Source: Firmicutes bacterium HGW-Firmicutes-1
GTDB taxonomy: Bacteria > Bacillota > Clostridia > Lachnospirales > Vallitaleaceae
Assembly (NCBI GenBank): GCA_002841625.1
Contig: PHAG01000006.1
Location: forward strand, 1-64,000
Reading direction: 5' to 3'
DNA: 64,000 bases
In this document: positions 26,263-35,273 of the stretch, in pieces
Layout of the letters: every line of letters starts with the position of its first letter
Position numbering within the stretch: the stretch's first letter is position 1
The notes under the pieces: generated by a model
Told to the model about the DNA's origin: nothing
The model's database searches: none
Seen by the model: only the letters and a program-made list of their open reading frames with translations
Position numbers and translations under genes: made by a program

Positions 26263-26754
26263 ATGAAAAAAATGGATAGAATACTTAAGGAATGGATTTA
26301 CGCTTTTTGTAGTGCTGTAATATTGGTATTCATACTTTATTATGTCATGTGGCCCATACATGTAAGTGGAAATTCAATGGAGAAAACCCTATCTAGCGGA
26401 GAAATTATCCTAGTCTCTAAACTTAGTGTCTATTTGGAACCTTGTAAATATGGTGACATAATCATTATGTACATTAAGGAAGGCGAGAAGAAACAGAAAA
26501 TAGTAAAAAGAGTAATAGGAATAGAAGGCGAGCATGTTGTTATTAAGGATGGGCTTGTGTCAATTAATGGTAAAGTACTACAAGAACAATATACCTCGAG
26601 TCCTACTCATGCAAATATCGATTTATTTGTTCCAAAGGATGCCTACTTTGTACTAGGTGATCATAGAGAAATTAGTAAGGATAGTAGGGAGTTCGGATGT
26701 GTTTTTAAAGGGGATATTAGAGGCAGGGCTATTTTTATATCTAATGGTTTATAA
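26263..26754 (+). CDS. lepB: Signal peptidase I
   Basis: A 163-residue type I signal peptidase with one N-terminal helix. Catalytic Ser is in SGNSMEKTL, the general-base Lys in KRVIGIEGE, and GDHREISKDSREFG is the conserved box E. It releases signal peptides outside the membrane. Length is normal for small Gram-positive SipS-type enzymes. It stands alone; the Veg promoters begin at once after the stop. Confidence 0.92.
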   Translation: MKKMDRILKEWIYAFCSAVILVFILYYVMWPIHVSGNSMEKTLSSGEIILVSKLSVYLEPCKYGDIIIMYIKEGEKKQKIVKRVIGIEGEHVVIKDGLVSINGKVLQEQYTSSPTHANIDLFVPKDAYFVLGDHREISKDSREFGCVFKGDIRGRAIFISNGL

Positions 26755-26761
26755 AAACATA

Positions 26762-26790
26762 TTGACAAGTCGTGGTTTTTTTGATATAAT
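26762..26790 (+). promoter_or_regulatory. veg promoter P1
   Basis: TTGACA (26762-26767), 17 bp, TATAAT (26785-26790): both boxes are perfect consensus. A T7 run lies just before -10. Confidence 0.85.
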
Positions 26791-26801
26791 CTTGAAATTT
26801 A

Positions 26802-26830
26802 TTGACTTCTTCAGGAGGAAGTGTTATACT
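26802..26830 (+). promoter_or_regulatory. veg promoter P2
   Basis: TTGACT (26802-26807), 17 bp, TATACT (26825-26830), 40 bp downstream of P1 and in the same orientation. Two strong promoters fit the very high expression known for veg in Bacillus subtilis. Confidence 0.75.
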
Positions 26831-26852
26831 ATTAAAGAAATGAGGTGGCTGC

Positions 26853-27101
26853 ATGATTGCAAAGGAAGAAATTTCACTGGTTAGGAAGCAAGTAGATAAA
26901 TACATTGGTAGCAAGGTATTGATTAAAGCTAACAAAGGAAGAAAAAGAGTTGTAATCAAAGAAGGTGTTCTTCAGAGTACCTACCCAAGTATATTTATTG
27001 TGAAGGTACAAAATGAATATCAAGACACATATAGAACAGTCTCATACAGTTATACGGATATCATAACTAATAATGTTGAGCTAACGTTGTTCCCAGAATA
27101 G
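26853..27101 (+). CDS. veg: Veg protein
   Basis: An 82-residue protein of the Veg family (IGSKVLIKANKGRKRVVIKE, then SYSYTDIITNNVELTLFP). In Bacillus subtilis Veg influences biofilm formation; the molecular activity is not settled. The ATG follows GAGGTGG and two tandem promoters, and a strong terminator comes ten bases after the stop, so it is a monocistronic, highly expressed unit. Confidence 0.92.
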   Translation: MIAKEEISLVRKQVDKYIGSKVLIKANKGRKRVVIKEGVLQSTYPSIFIVKVQNEYQDTYRTVSYSYTDIITNNVELTLFPE

Positions 27102-27112
27102 TAGCCTAATGG

Positions 27113-27141
27113 CCAAGAAGTTTTAAATTCTTGGTTTTTTT
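27113..27141 (+). terminator. Terminator after veg
   Basis: CCAAGAA-GTTTTAAA-TTCTTGG followed by T7. Confidence 0.9.
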
Positions 27142-27482
27142 GTACTCTTTTTTATCGATAAGTCTTTTATTAGGATTATTGTTAGAGCTCATTCGATATT
27201 TTTTTTTAATAACACTAAATTTATTAGATATAGGAATTTGTTGATTTAGCTGATAGTAAAATAGGAGCTTAAATATTTGCTATAGTAATTTAAATGTACA
27301 AATATAGTAGAAATTTGAAGTTTAAAATATGACGATTATATTACAGGTGGATTACTAGATTGCTATTATAAAATATTAAGTTCATAATAAGGCTGGGCTT
27401 TTGTCGACGATACTTAAGGAAAGCGAAAATAAACATCAAAATGTCCATGTAGGTATAGTTAATAAAGAAGGGAGTTGTTATT
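27142..27482. other. 340-bp AT-rich intergenic region
   Basis: No gene or convincing promoter is visible. It is the leader region of the 31-residue membrane peptide that follows. Confidence 0.5.
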
Positions 27483-27578
27483 ATGTTAGGAAACAGTACG
27501 GTTACAATTATGGCTGTCATTGTGTTAGTAATTATCGTCGTTGTGTTGGTACTACTTTATAGGCGATTTGTTAAATAA
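27483..27578 (+). CDS. 31-residue single-helix membrane peptide
   Basis: A short frame, ATG 27483 to TAA 27576-27578, coding MLGNSTVTIMAVIVLVIIVV plus VLVLLYRRFVK. It has one strong transmembrane helix (about residues 8-25) and a positive C-terminal tail, so the N-terminus probably faces outside. GAAGGGAG is correctly spaced before the ATG. Small hydrophobic peptides of this type include regulators of membrane proteins and type I toxins. Nothing nearby tells its role. Confidence 0.6.
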   Translation: MLGNSTVTIMAVIVLVIIVVVLVLLYRRFVK

Positions 27579-27706
27579 AGTATAGTGTTGTTTAGGGTTT
27601 AAAGGTCATTGCCCTTTGATATCGATAGTGATGGTTTTAGAGATAATAGGCAGTTGGACAGTTTGAAGTTTGAATTGTTGTCGGGATGTGGAGTAGGGGA
27701 GATAAT

Positions 27707-27754
27707 AAAAAGAAAGTTACGATCTAAGCATAATTAGAACGTAGCTTTCTTTTT
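27707..27754. terminator. Terminator-like hairpin
   Basis: AAAAAGAAAGTTACG pairs with CGTAGCTTTCTTTTT around an AT-rich loop. It can work in both directions and lies just downstream of the minus-strand remnant ending at 27770. Confidence 0.7.
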
Positions 27755-27769
27755 AGGTATTACTATCAA

Positions 27770-27890
27770 TTAATCGAGGAATAGCTTTACATCATGTCCT
27801 TCAATGCTAATAGGCTTGTATTTATATAATTTTTGTAAAACAAGAGGGTCATCAGAATCGTTCTGGTGTAACAATATCGAATGAGAGGAG
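27770..27890 (-). pseudogene. C-terminal remnant of an unknown protein
   Basis: The minus strand reads SILLHQNDSDDPLVLQKLYK followed by YKPISIEGHDVKLFLD and a stop at 27770-27772. It looks like the natural end of a soluble protein, with a terminator immediately after, but no start or upstream part is present; the frame closes at a TGA near 27903. I do not recognise the family. The rest of 27579-27769 shows nothing else coding. Confidence 0.4.
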
Positions 27891-27919
27891 CCTCAGTTTG
27901 AAGTTATTCAGACTATTAG

Positions 27920-28825
<906 letters not shown>

Positions 28826-28976
28826 TAACCCATGGCCCAAGGGATGGTTGCAAGAACAAAAGGAAGGTCTCAATATCACCTCGGTAGAAGAGCTTGAAAA
28901 AACCATTTTTTATCGATTGATGATTCAATCTGTGACAGGCATTTCAGGATACAAGAACATGAAATTTAATGCATAA
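28826..28976 (+). pseudogene. 3' fragment of an unidentified gene fused behind the AKR
   Basis: In a second frame, the sequence reads NPWPKGWLQEQKEGLNITSV then EELEKTIFYRLMIQSVTGIS and ends at a TAA at 28974-28976. It is not the expected AKR C-terminus and probably comes from another gene, joined by deletion. A terminator follows immediately. Confidence 0.4.
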
Positions 28977-29013
28977 AAGGTCTACTAATCGAATAGGTTA
29001 GTGGATCTTTTTT
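28975..29013 (+). terminator. Terminator after the AKR remnant
   Basis: AAAAGGTCTACTAA pairs with TTAGTGGATCTTTT (one mismatch), followed by T-rich sequence. Confidence 0.75.
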
Positions 29014-29153
29014 GCTTTATAGGAAAGCTATATTATTTTGGCATAATGTGAAAAACATTCACATTGTGCGTCAATGAAATTTTCCTATAGAACCGAAGTT
29101 TGCTTTGCGAAAAACGCGACATAGCCGTTCTTCTTGTTGACTAGGAAAGTTCT
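29014..29153. repeat. Palindromic debris with a half copy of family 1
   Basis: TATAGGAAA (29021-29029) faces TTTTCCTATAG (29080-29092) across a segment with AATGTG/CACATT, giving an imperfect long hairpin. ACATAGCCGTTCTTCTTG at 29118-29136 is the right end of a family 1 repeat, followed by the linker CTAGGAAAGTTCTG. Confidence 0.45.
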
Positions 29154-29220
29154 GCATAAGCAATTGGAAAAGCGGCAGGAAGGTAACGAGAATTTTAACT
29201 CGTCGCAGCCGATTTTCTTG
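29154..29220. repeat. Family 1 hairpin repeat, copy 3
   Basis: GCATAAGCAATTGGAAAAGC ... CAGCCGATTTTCTTG. The inner stem is ACGAG-AATTTTAA-CTCGT, different in sequence from the inner stem of the 54223 and 54306 copies (AAGT/ACTT). Confidence 0.8.
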
Positions 29221-29384
29221 TATACCCAATAGGGTTACAGGACCAAAAGTAGAAAGTTGTTCTTTTTAGTACAACAATAAGATAAAAACAATTACCCCCA
29301 ATATAAATCACGACTAAAAAACTGAAATTGTGCCATTAAAATGCATAATATTCTGAAAAAAGCATTTAATACACAGTAATTGCA

Positions 29385-29413
29385 TTGACAATACCGCTGT
29401 TTAGGACTAGGAT
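29385..29413 (+). promoter_or_regulatory. Promoter for the peptidase-OPT-PqqD genes
   Basis: TTGACA (29385-29390), 17 bp, TAGGAT (29408-29413), 46 bp before the chosen ATG. Confidence 0.55.
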
Positions 29414-29458
29414 ACATGTATAGATGTGACAAACACATGGGTAGAAAGGAGCATTTTA

Positions 29459-30901
29459 ATGAACATATTGTATAAACTTTCACATAAAGAGGTCTTTGGA
29501 TTTTTCGAAGAATTGACCGCTATTCCGAGAACTTCTGGAAATGAACAACAGGTAAGTGATTACCTAGTGAATTTTGCAAAAGAACGCGGTCTAGAAGTCT
29601 TTCAAGATAAAGCACTAAACGTGATTATTAAAAAGAATGGAACAAAGGGTTACGAGAAATTAGAACCTGTAATTATTCAGGGACATATGGACATGGTCGG
29701 TGAAAAAACCAGTACCAGTACCCATGATTTTTCGAAGGATCCTTTAAAACTAAGAATAGTTGATGATTTTATTTATGCAACAGATACCACTTTAGGAGGA
29801 GACAACGGTATAGCAGTTGCTTACGGATTGGCAATTTTGGATGCAAAAAAATTAAAACATCCGCCGCTAGAACTACTCATCACCACGGATGAGGAAACGG
29901 GTATGTTTGGTGCCGCCGCCTTGTCCGCAGAGAACTTATCCGGAAAGACGTTGCTGAATATTGATACAGAAGAAGAAGGCATTTTTATTGTGAGTTGTGC
30001 AGGGGGGCTGACGTCTACTGTCACCTTCAGTCCCAAGTACCAAGATCTGTCTGGAATCGTTATGGAGGTTTCTGTAACAGATTTACAGGGAGGACATTCG
30101 GGAATGGAGATCATCAAACAAAGAGGAAATGCCATCAAACTTTTAGGAAGAGTCCTTAACAGACTCAATGTGGAAGTTGAAATAAAGCTGGTTACGATGA
30201 AAGGCGGAGCGAAACACAATGCGATTTCAAGAGAAGCCTATGCAACGATAGCGTTTCCGGAGGAGAATAAGGTGCAGGTCTCTGAAATCATAAAGGAGAT
30301 GGACACCATTTTCAAGGCTGAAAACAGAGTGGAAGACCCCAAAATCAAGGTAAGCATTAAAAAAGCTTCAGGTGATCAGATGATGACTACAAATAGTAGC
30401 AAGAAAATCATTGGATATATGATGACTGTTCCTGATGGAATTCAAAGAATGAGTAGTGATATCAAAGGTCTTGTTGAAAGCAGTTTGAACTTAGGCGTCT
30501 TAGAAGATATTGCCGGAAAGATCGTATTCACACATGCTGTAAGAAGTTCACGCAAAAGTAAGAAGGCAGAAATAACACAAACCCTAGCAACATTAGCAGG
30601 TCTTACGGGTGGGGTGGTCAATAATACAGGTGATTATCCTGAATGGCAATATGAAGAAGACTCCAAAATAAGAAAAATAGCCATAGAGACCTACAAAGGC
30701 CTTTACAAAAAAGAACCGGAAATTAGCGCTATTCATGCAGGACTTGAATGCGGGCTATTGAAGAAATTACTACAAGGGACTGATATGATCAGCTTTGGTC
30801 CAAATCTTTTTGATGTACATACGCCTGGAGAACATATGAGTATCTCTTCAATAGAAAGAACTTATACATTTTTGACAACGTTACTTGAAAATTTGAAGTA
30901 A
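29459..30901 (+). CDS. pepD: Aminoacyl-histidine dipeptidase (M20 family)
   Basis: About 480 residues. Metal ligands of the M20 fold are visible: GHMDMVGE (His, Asp), LGGDNGIAV (bridging Asp), TTDEETGM (Glu pair) and NIDTEEEG. The catalytic domain is interrupted by a dimerisation domain (about 185-390, starting DLQGGHSG). PepD cuts dipeptides with C-terminal His and others in the cytosol. The start is ATG 29459 after AAAGGAG; an upstream ATG is in frame but lies too near the promoter. It is the first gene before an OPT transporter, which fits uptake and digestion of peptides. Confidence 0.92.
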   Translation: MNILYKLSHKEVFGFFEELTAIPRTSGNEQQVSDYLVNFAKERGLEVFQDKALNVIIKKNGTKGYEKLEPVIIQGHMDMVGEKTSTSTHDFSKDPLKLRIVDDFIYATDTTLGGDNGIAVAYGLAILDAKKLKHPPLELLITTDEETGMFGAAALSAENLSGKTLLNIDTEEEGIFIVSCAGGLTSTVTFSPKYQDLSGIVMEVSVTDLQGGHSGMEIIKQRGNAIKLLGRVLNRLNVEVEIKLVTMKGGAKHNAISREAYATIAFPEENKVQVSEIIKEMDTIFKAENRVEDPKIKVSIKKASGDQMMTTNSSKKIIGYMMTVPDGIQRMSSDIKGLVESSLNLGVLEDIAGKIVFTHAVRSSRKSKKAEITQTLATLAGLTGGVVNNTGDYPEWQYEEDSKIRKIAIETYKGLYKKEPEISAIHAGLECGLLKKLLQGTDMISFGPNLFDVHTPGEHMSISSIERTYTFLTTLLENLK

Positions 30902-30943
30902 CTTGAACGGAATTCTAAAATTTAAAAAGAGGAGCAAAAAACG

Positions 30944-32875
30944 ATGAGTCAAATGAATAAAGATCTTTCAAGCAATGCTTATGGCGGAATAAAAGGAGAG
31001 AACTACATTCCTTTTATCCCAACAACGGAAGTTATGCCTGAAACAACTGGTTATTCCATTATAATCGGGATACTCTTTGCTTGCTTATTTGCAGCAGCAA
31101 ACACTTATCTAGGTCTTAAAGTGGGTATGACTATTTCAGCGGGTATACCGGGTGCTATCCTTGCAACAGGACTCTTAAAAGCTGTTTTTAAAAGAAACAG
31201 TATCCTTGAAGCCAATATGATTGCATCCCTTGCAGCAATGGGGGAATCCATAGCGGGCGGTATTATATTCGTGCTTCCAGCCCTGATTCTTTTAGGATTT
31301 GGACTGTCCATAATTCAAGTTGCAATTGTAACTGTGGTAGGTGGAGTCATGGGCGTCTTCTTCATTACACCCCTTAGAAGATTCCTAGTTGTCGAAGAAC
31401 ATGGTACACTTATATTTCCTGAAGGCATGGCTGCAGCTGAAGTTCTTGTTGCGGGCAGTGTTGGTGGAAGTGGGTTCAAAACAGTTTTAACAGGAATTGG
31501 TGTAGGTGGAGTCTATAAATTTCTCTCAGGAGGACTGAAATTATGGCCAGAATCAGCATCTTATACCTTCACACGTTACCAAGGAACTCAGATCGGGGTT
31601 GACGCCCTCGCATCACTTTTGGGTGTTGGTTTCATCATCGGAACCAAGGTTTCAGCGCTGATGTTTGGTGGTGGAGTCATTGCATGGTTTGCTTTGATCC
31701 CCATCATCAAGTTTATGGGTGATGGCCTTACAGTTCCGATATTCCCAGCAAGTACTATCATTTCAGAGATGTCAGCTGGAGAGATTTGGTCAAACTACAT
31801 TAGATATATCGGAACCGGTGCTGTTGCAGCGGGTGGAATAATTTCATTGATCACATCGCTTCCTACAATCATTGGAAGTTTTAAGCAGGCGCTTAAAGGA
31901 ATGGGGAGCAAAAAAGGTGGTAAAGTTGAAAGAACGAATATGGAAGCTCCTTTGATTTGGGTAATTGGCGCGGCTGTATTTGGATTTTTCGCAACCTGGC
32001 TGATTCCTGCAATCGGAGGAGGACTCTTGGGTGGTATCTCTGCAGTTGTATTTTCCTTCTTTTTTGCAGTGGTATCTGCAAGAATGGTCGGGATAATTGG
32101 TGCTTCCAGTAATCCGGTTTCCGGCATGACCATAGCAACTTTGTTGGTTGTAGCCTCATTGCTCAAGATTACAGGAGTAACGGGTGATGAAGGTATCAAA
32201 ACTGCACTACTAATTGCTGGTGTTGTCTGTGTAGCGATTGCTGTAGCCGGTGGAACTGCTCAAAGCTTAAAGACCACTTTCATAATAGGCGGAAATCCCA
32301 AAAGTGTTCAGATCGGAATGTTTGTAGCACTAGCGATCGCTTCGTTATCAGCTGGGGGCGTTGTGCTTTTGCTGGATAAAGCTTATGAAATCGGATCAGC
32401 AGAAGTTGCTGCGCCACAGGCCTCCTTAATGAGATTGATTGTTGAAGGGATAATGACGGCGCAGATTCCTTGGACGCTCGTTATTGTTGGAGCTGCTATT
32501 GCAGCATTTTGTTGGATGGTTAAAATTCCAATACTCCCCGTTGCGTTGGGGATTTATTTGCCCATATCCCTCAGCACACCGGTGCTCATCGGTGGACTTG
32601 TAAGAAGTCTCGTTGAGAAAAAATTCAAAGATGATGAAAAGAGAAAAACAGGTTCTGTTGATCGCGGGGTACTTCTTGCATCAGGACTTGTTGCAGGGGA
32701 TGCGCTGATTGGAATATTAATTGCTGTCTTTGCCGTGCTCGAAGTGAAAATAGGAATTGGAGCCAAACTGTTTCCAACTCTCGCAGAAAGTAGTTTGTTA
32801 TCCTTTATTATGTTCACTGTCATAGGCGTTTGGGTATATATGTTTGCGATCAAGAAAAATAAGGAAGTGAAATAA
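30944..32875 (+). CDS. OPT-family oligopeptide transporter
   Basis: A 643-residue protein with about 15 membrane helices. NTYLGLKVGMTISAGIPGAI and AASLAAMGESIAG-like sequence near residues 45-110 and GASSNPVSGMTIATLLV near residue 390 are family hallmarks. OPT proteins are proton-coupled importers of tri- to hexapeptides or metal chelates. It starts 42 bp after the pepD stop with GAGGAG, and the PqqD-like gene starts two bases after its stop. Confidence 0.92.
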   Translation: MSQMNKDLSSNAYGGIKGENYIPFIPTTEVMPETTGYSIIIGILFACLFAAANTYLGLKVGMTISAGIPGAILATGLLKAVFKRNSILEANMIASLAAMGESIAGGIIFVLPALILLGFGLSIIQVAIVTVVGGVMGVFFITPLRRFLVVEEHGTLIFPEGMAAAEVLVAGSVGGSGFKTVLTGIGVGGVYKFLSGGLKLWPESASYTFTRYQGTQIGVDALASLLGVGFIIGTKVSALMFGGGVIAWFALIPIIKFMGDGLTVPIFPASTIISEMSAGEIWSNYIRYIGTGAVAAGGIISLITSLPTIIGSFKQALKGMGSKKGGKVERTNMEAPLIWVIGAAVFGFFATWLIPAIGGGLLGGISAVVFSFFFAVVSARMVGIIGASSNPVSGMTIATLLVVASLLKITGVTGDEGIKTALLIAGVVCVAIAVAGGTAQSLKTTFIIGGNPKSVQIGMFVALAIASLSAGGVVLLLDKAYEIGSAEVAAPQASLMRLIVEGIMTAQIPWTLVIVGAAIAAFCWMVKIPILPVALGIYLPISLSTPVLIGGLVRSLVEKKFKDDEKRKTGSVDRGVLLASGLVAGDALIGILIAVFAVLEVKIGIGAKLFPTLAESSLLSFIMFTVIGVWVYMFAIKKNKEVK

Positions 32876-32877
32876 GG

Positions 32878-33237
32878 ATGATTGTACATACTGTTAAGGA
32901 TAAATACAATTTTGCACTCTATGTACCTGTGATCAAATACAAGGACTGGGAAATTATAGAGGGCAGAGTCAAGTTGTATTTTCATATAAAAGATCCTATC
33001 AGAAGATTTGCAGGTTGGCTGGTTAAAAAATCACCTGCTCATGATTTAACTTTTGATGAATTGTCCTCCATTACATGGATAACTGTGGATGGGAAAAAAA
33101 CTATATTTGAAATTTCAAAATTAATCAATAAGGACAACAAAGATACGATGGAAGAATCCTTAAGAAGAGTGGTTACTTTCTTCCGATATCTGGCTAAGAA
33201 AGGTTGGATTACTTTTATAGAAGCTAAACCTGAATAA
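32878..33237 (+). CDS. PqqD-like protein
   Basis: A 119-residue protein. The C-terminal 65 residues (LTFDELSSITWITVDGKKTI, then IFEISKLIN and VVTFFRYLAKKGWITF) match the winged-helix-like PqqD fold, a peptide-binding RiPP recognition element. It carries a basic N-terminal extension. No radical SAM enzyme or precursor peptide lies nearby, so a peptide-related accessory role for the OPT transporter is more likely than RiPP synthesis. It is translationally tied to the transporter. Confidence 0.8.
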   Translation: MIVHTVKDKYNFALYVPVIKYKDWEIIEGRVKLYFHIKDPIRRFAGWLVKKSPAHDLTFDELSSITWITVDGKKTIFEISKLINKDNKDTMEESLRRVVTFFRYLAKKGWITFIEAKPE

Positions 33238-33251
33238 AAGGCAACAATAAT

Positions 33252-33292
33252 AGGCTGCAGAACTTAGGATAAAATCCTCGGTTTTGCAGCCT
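33252..33292 (+). terminator. Hairpin after the PqqD-like gene
   Basis: AGGCTGCA pairs with TGCAGCCT, with inner AGGAT-AAA-ATCCT. There is no U-tract after the stem, so it may work as a processing or attenuating structure. Confidence 0.4.
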
Positions 33293-33359
33293 GTGTGAAT
33301 AAGCTAGAAATCGATTCTATGAATATGGAGATGAAAACGAAGGAGCATCGAGATGAAGA

Positions 33360-33409
33360 ATAGAACAATAAATTTATTGCTCTATCCACGTCTCCACACA
33401 TGTGGAGAC
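33360..33409. repeat. Two adjacent perfect palindromes
   Basis: ATAGAACAATAAA faces TTTATTGCTCTAT (33360-33385, one central mismatch pair) and GTCTCCACAC faces ATGTGGAGAC (33390-33409). They lie just past the stop of the minus-strand LURP-one gene and could be operators or a terminator without U-tract. CATGTGGAGAC recurs at 37694-37704. Confidence 0.5.
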
Positions 33410-33425
33410 CATTATAGGGCTGGGG

Positions 33426-33917
33426 TTAACTATTAGTGGAAGCGGAGGATCCTGCTTGTGCCATAACACAGTCAATGGCAAGAACAACCGCAAGCGCCAC
33501 TACATCGTTTGTGTTATCAGCAAGATCCAATACATAGCAGTCTCCCCATGTAAACCATTCCTTTTTTATGTTCACTACATTTCGGCCTGATTCCAGTACC
33601 TCATAATTATGAGACCAAATGTCACCGTTAATTTCCCATTCAAGACCCCCAATAGAATAACGTGGACGTAGGATGGTAAATTCCTTTACGATTTCAGCTA
33701 CTTGTTCGCCATTTACAAAGACGAAGAACTTAGGTAAAAAGCTAAATACCTTTTGTTGAATGAAGGCAACTTCATTGCCTGAGGTGTCAAATACGTGGAG
33801 CTTTTTGCCCCAAGAAAAAAATTCACCTTCTACAAAATATTTATCCGTTCCATGTTCATCTTTAACAGCAAACTTATCGTTCCATGAAAATATTTTTTGT
33901 TGAACACATAATTTCAT
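33426..33917 (-). CDS. LURP-one-related (Tubby-like) protein
   Basis: A 163-residue soluble beta-barrel protein. KLCVQQKIFSWNDKFAVKDE, KYFVEGEFFSWGKKLHVFD, and DIWSHNYEV follow the repeat-strand pattern of the LURP-one/phospholipid scramblase-like family. Bacterial members have no settled function. The C-terminus (VVALAVVLAIDCVMAQAG) is hydrophobic, as is the central helix of the fold. RBS AAAGGA is present. It is transcribed alone. Confidence 0.85.
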   Translation of the reverse strand: MKLCVQQKIFSWNDKFAVKDEHGTDKYFVEGEFFSWGKKLHVFDTSGNEVAFIQQKVFSFLPKFFVFVNGEQVAEIVKEFTILRPRYSIGGLEWEINGDIWSHNYEVLESGRNVVNIKKEWFTWGDCYVLDLADNTNDVVALAVVLAIDCVMAQAGSSASTNS

Positions 33918-33961
33918 CGCTATATCCTTTCTAATTCCATATCATTGCAGAGATACTCTTT

Positions 33962-34243
33962 TTACTTTATATCATTTCTCAAATGGTCAATAGAGTACGT
34001 TTCTCGATTTCCTTCCTTTGGCAAAGATTCCATAAACTTATTGATATCTTTCCCTTCAAGGCTTTCCAAGTACTCTATGAAGATTGAAAGCCTTTCGTAT
34101 TCGGAAATTGAAAATAATACAGCATCTGGTTGATTGTTTTTTAAAACAAAAATCTTCCCGAAGCTTTCTGCTTTCTCCCTGCATGATTTGTAGTTCTTTA
34201 TCATTTCAGAGTTTGAGACGATTGCTCTTGTTGAAATATTCAT
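33962..34243 (-). CDS. Phd/YefM-like antitoxin, copy 1 (no toxin)
   Basis: About 93 residues. STRAIVSNSEMIKNYKSCRE and VLKNNQPDAVLFSISEYERL are the DNA-binding Phd/YefM fold, in which the C-terminal helix usually neutralises a RelE/Doc toxin. No toxin frame is next to it. A second gene with nearly the same protein lies in the opposite direction at 34567. I use ATG 34243, aligned with the paralogue and nine bases from GGAG; an upstream in-frame ATG is at 34258. Confidence 0.8.
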   Translation of the reverse strand: MNISTRAIVSNSEMIKNYKSCREKAESFGKIFVLKNNQPDAVLFSISEYERLSIFIEYLESLEGKDINKFMESLPKEGNRETYSIDHLRNDIK

Positions 34244-34258
34244 TTGAATTATCTCCAT

Positions 34259-34566
34259 TTATTTATTTGATATAAGCTACCTTATATCAGTTATAACATT
34301 TTATCCATACATATTCTAAAAAATAATTAGAGTTATATTTCGCAGAATACGAATTCAATATCAAAAACTATTATATCATAGTCTTTCATCTTTTCAAAAT
34401 ATTTCAAGATAAAATTATTGAATTATTTAATGAAAAAACAGGAATTAAAATATTCTAAAAATAAATTGAATTATAATTAGAAAAATAATACTAAAAATAA
34501 GTTGACAAATAATTGCAAAGAGAATATGATGAACATACACTAAAATAAAAGGGCGTGAATAAATCA
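34259..34566. other. Very AT-rich divergent region between the antitoxin copies
   Basis: About 300 bp with no gene. It contains the promoter of copy 2 (34502-34530) and presumably that of copy 1. The flanking genes form a long inverted repeat around it. Confidence 0.6.
34502..34530 (+). promoter_or_regulatory. Promoter of antitoxin copy 2
   Basis: TTGACA (34502-34507), 17 bp, TATGAT (34525-34530), 36 bp before the start. Confidence 0.65.
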
Positions 34567-34887
34567 ATGATTATTTCAACAAGAGCGATTGTTTCAAATT
34601 CTGAAATGATAAAGAATTACAAATCATGTAGAGATAAGGCAGAAAGCTTTGGTAAGATTTTTATTTTAAAAAACAATCAACCTGATGCTGTATTGTTTTC
34701 AATATCTGAATACGAAAGGCTTTCAATCATTATTGAGTATTTAGAAAGTCTTGATGGGGAAGATATTGTGAAGTTTATGGAATCATTGCCAAAGAAAGGT
34801 AATAGAGAAACATACACTATTGACCATTTGAGAAATGATATAGAACTAGAAATAGTAATAGAAGAAGAAATAGAAAAGGTTGTCTAG
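34567..34887 (+). CDS. Phd/YefM-like antitoxin, copy 2 (no toxin)
   Basis: About 106 residues, nearly identical to copy 1 through HLRNDI, then with an extra acidic tail (ELEIVIEEEIEKVV). Start chosen by alignment with copy 1; a GTG at 34555 is in frame. Differences between copies are mainly conservative or silent, so both were under selection after duplication or the duplication is recent. No downstream toxin is found; the minus-strand frame behind it is unrelated in appearance. Confidence 0.8.
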   Translation: MIISTRAIVSNSEMIKNYKSCRDKAESFGKIFILKNNQPDAVLFSISEYERLSIIIEYLESLDGEDIVKFMESLPKKGNRETYTIDHLRNDIELEIVIEEEIEKVV

Positions 34888-34912
34888 GTTACAGTTTAAT
34901 TAATTATAAAAC

Positions 34913-35143
34913 TCACTTTTTAAATCCATGGTTCTTGGGATTTATAAGGATCCCTCCCTTGGATAGATCACTTGAGCCTACGTTATCAAATGTAGTACTG
35001 TCTATAATCAATTCACTTAAATCATCAATTCTAATAAACAACTCATTTTTTCTAGTGTTACCTAGAAGGTTACCGAAAACTTGTTTCCTAATCAAATCCA
35101 TATTGTTCTTAAAATCATAATATATTCCAACTTTTTCAGAGGT
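34913..35143 (-). pseudogene. Possible C-terminal gene fragment
   Basis: The minus strand has a 76-codon open frame, TSEKVGIYYDFKNNMDLIRK then QVFGNLLGNTRKNELFIRID and SSDLSKGGILINPKNHGFKK, ending at 34913. Composition looks protein-like, but there is no good start or ribosome site (internal ATG at 35101). I do not recognise it. The overlapping plus-strand frame is less protein-like. Confidence 0.35.
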
Positions 35144-35273
35144 TCAATCTGTGTTTGGTACAAATAAAATCATTATATTCATGGCATTTTACATTGATAA
35201 ATATGCTATGTCTTATTTTAATTCGCATATTTGGAAGTTTCGTTATTCTAAATCTTTAAAGGAGGACTACGTT

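Noticed and set aside
32554-32985. Minus-strand 143-residue frame over the OPT gene end
   Set aside because: Shadow of the OPT transporter; low-complexity Ser/Thr/Ile composition.
34935-35120. 61-residue plus-strand frame
   Set aside because: No ribosome site; the minus-strand frame at the same place looks more protein-like and even that is doubtful.
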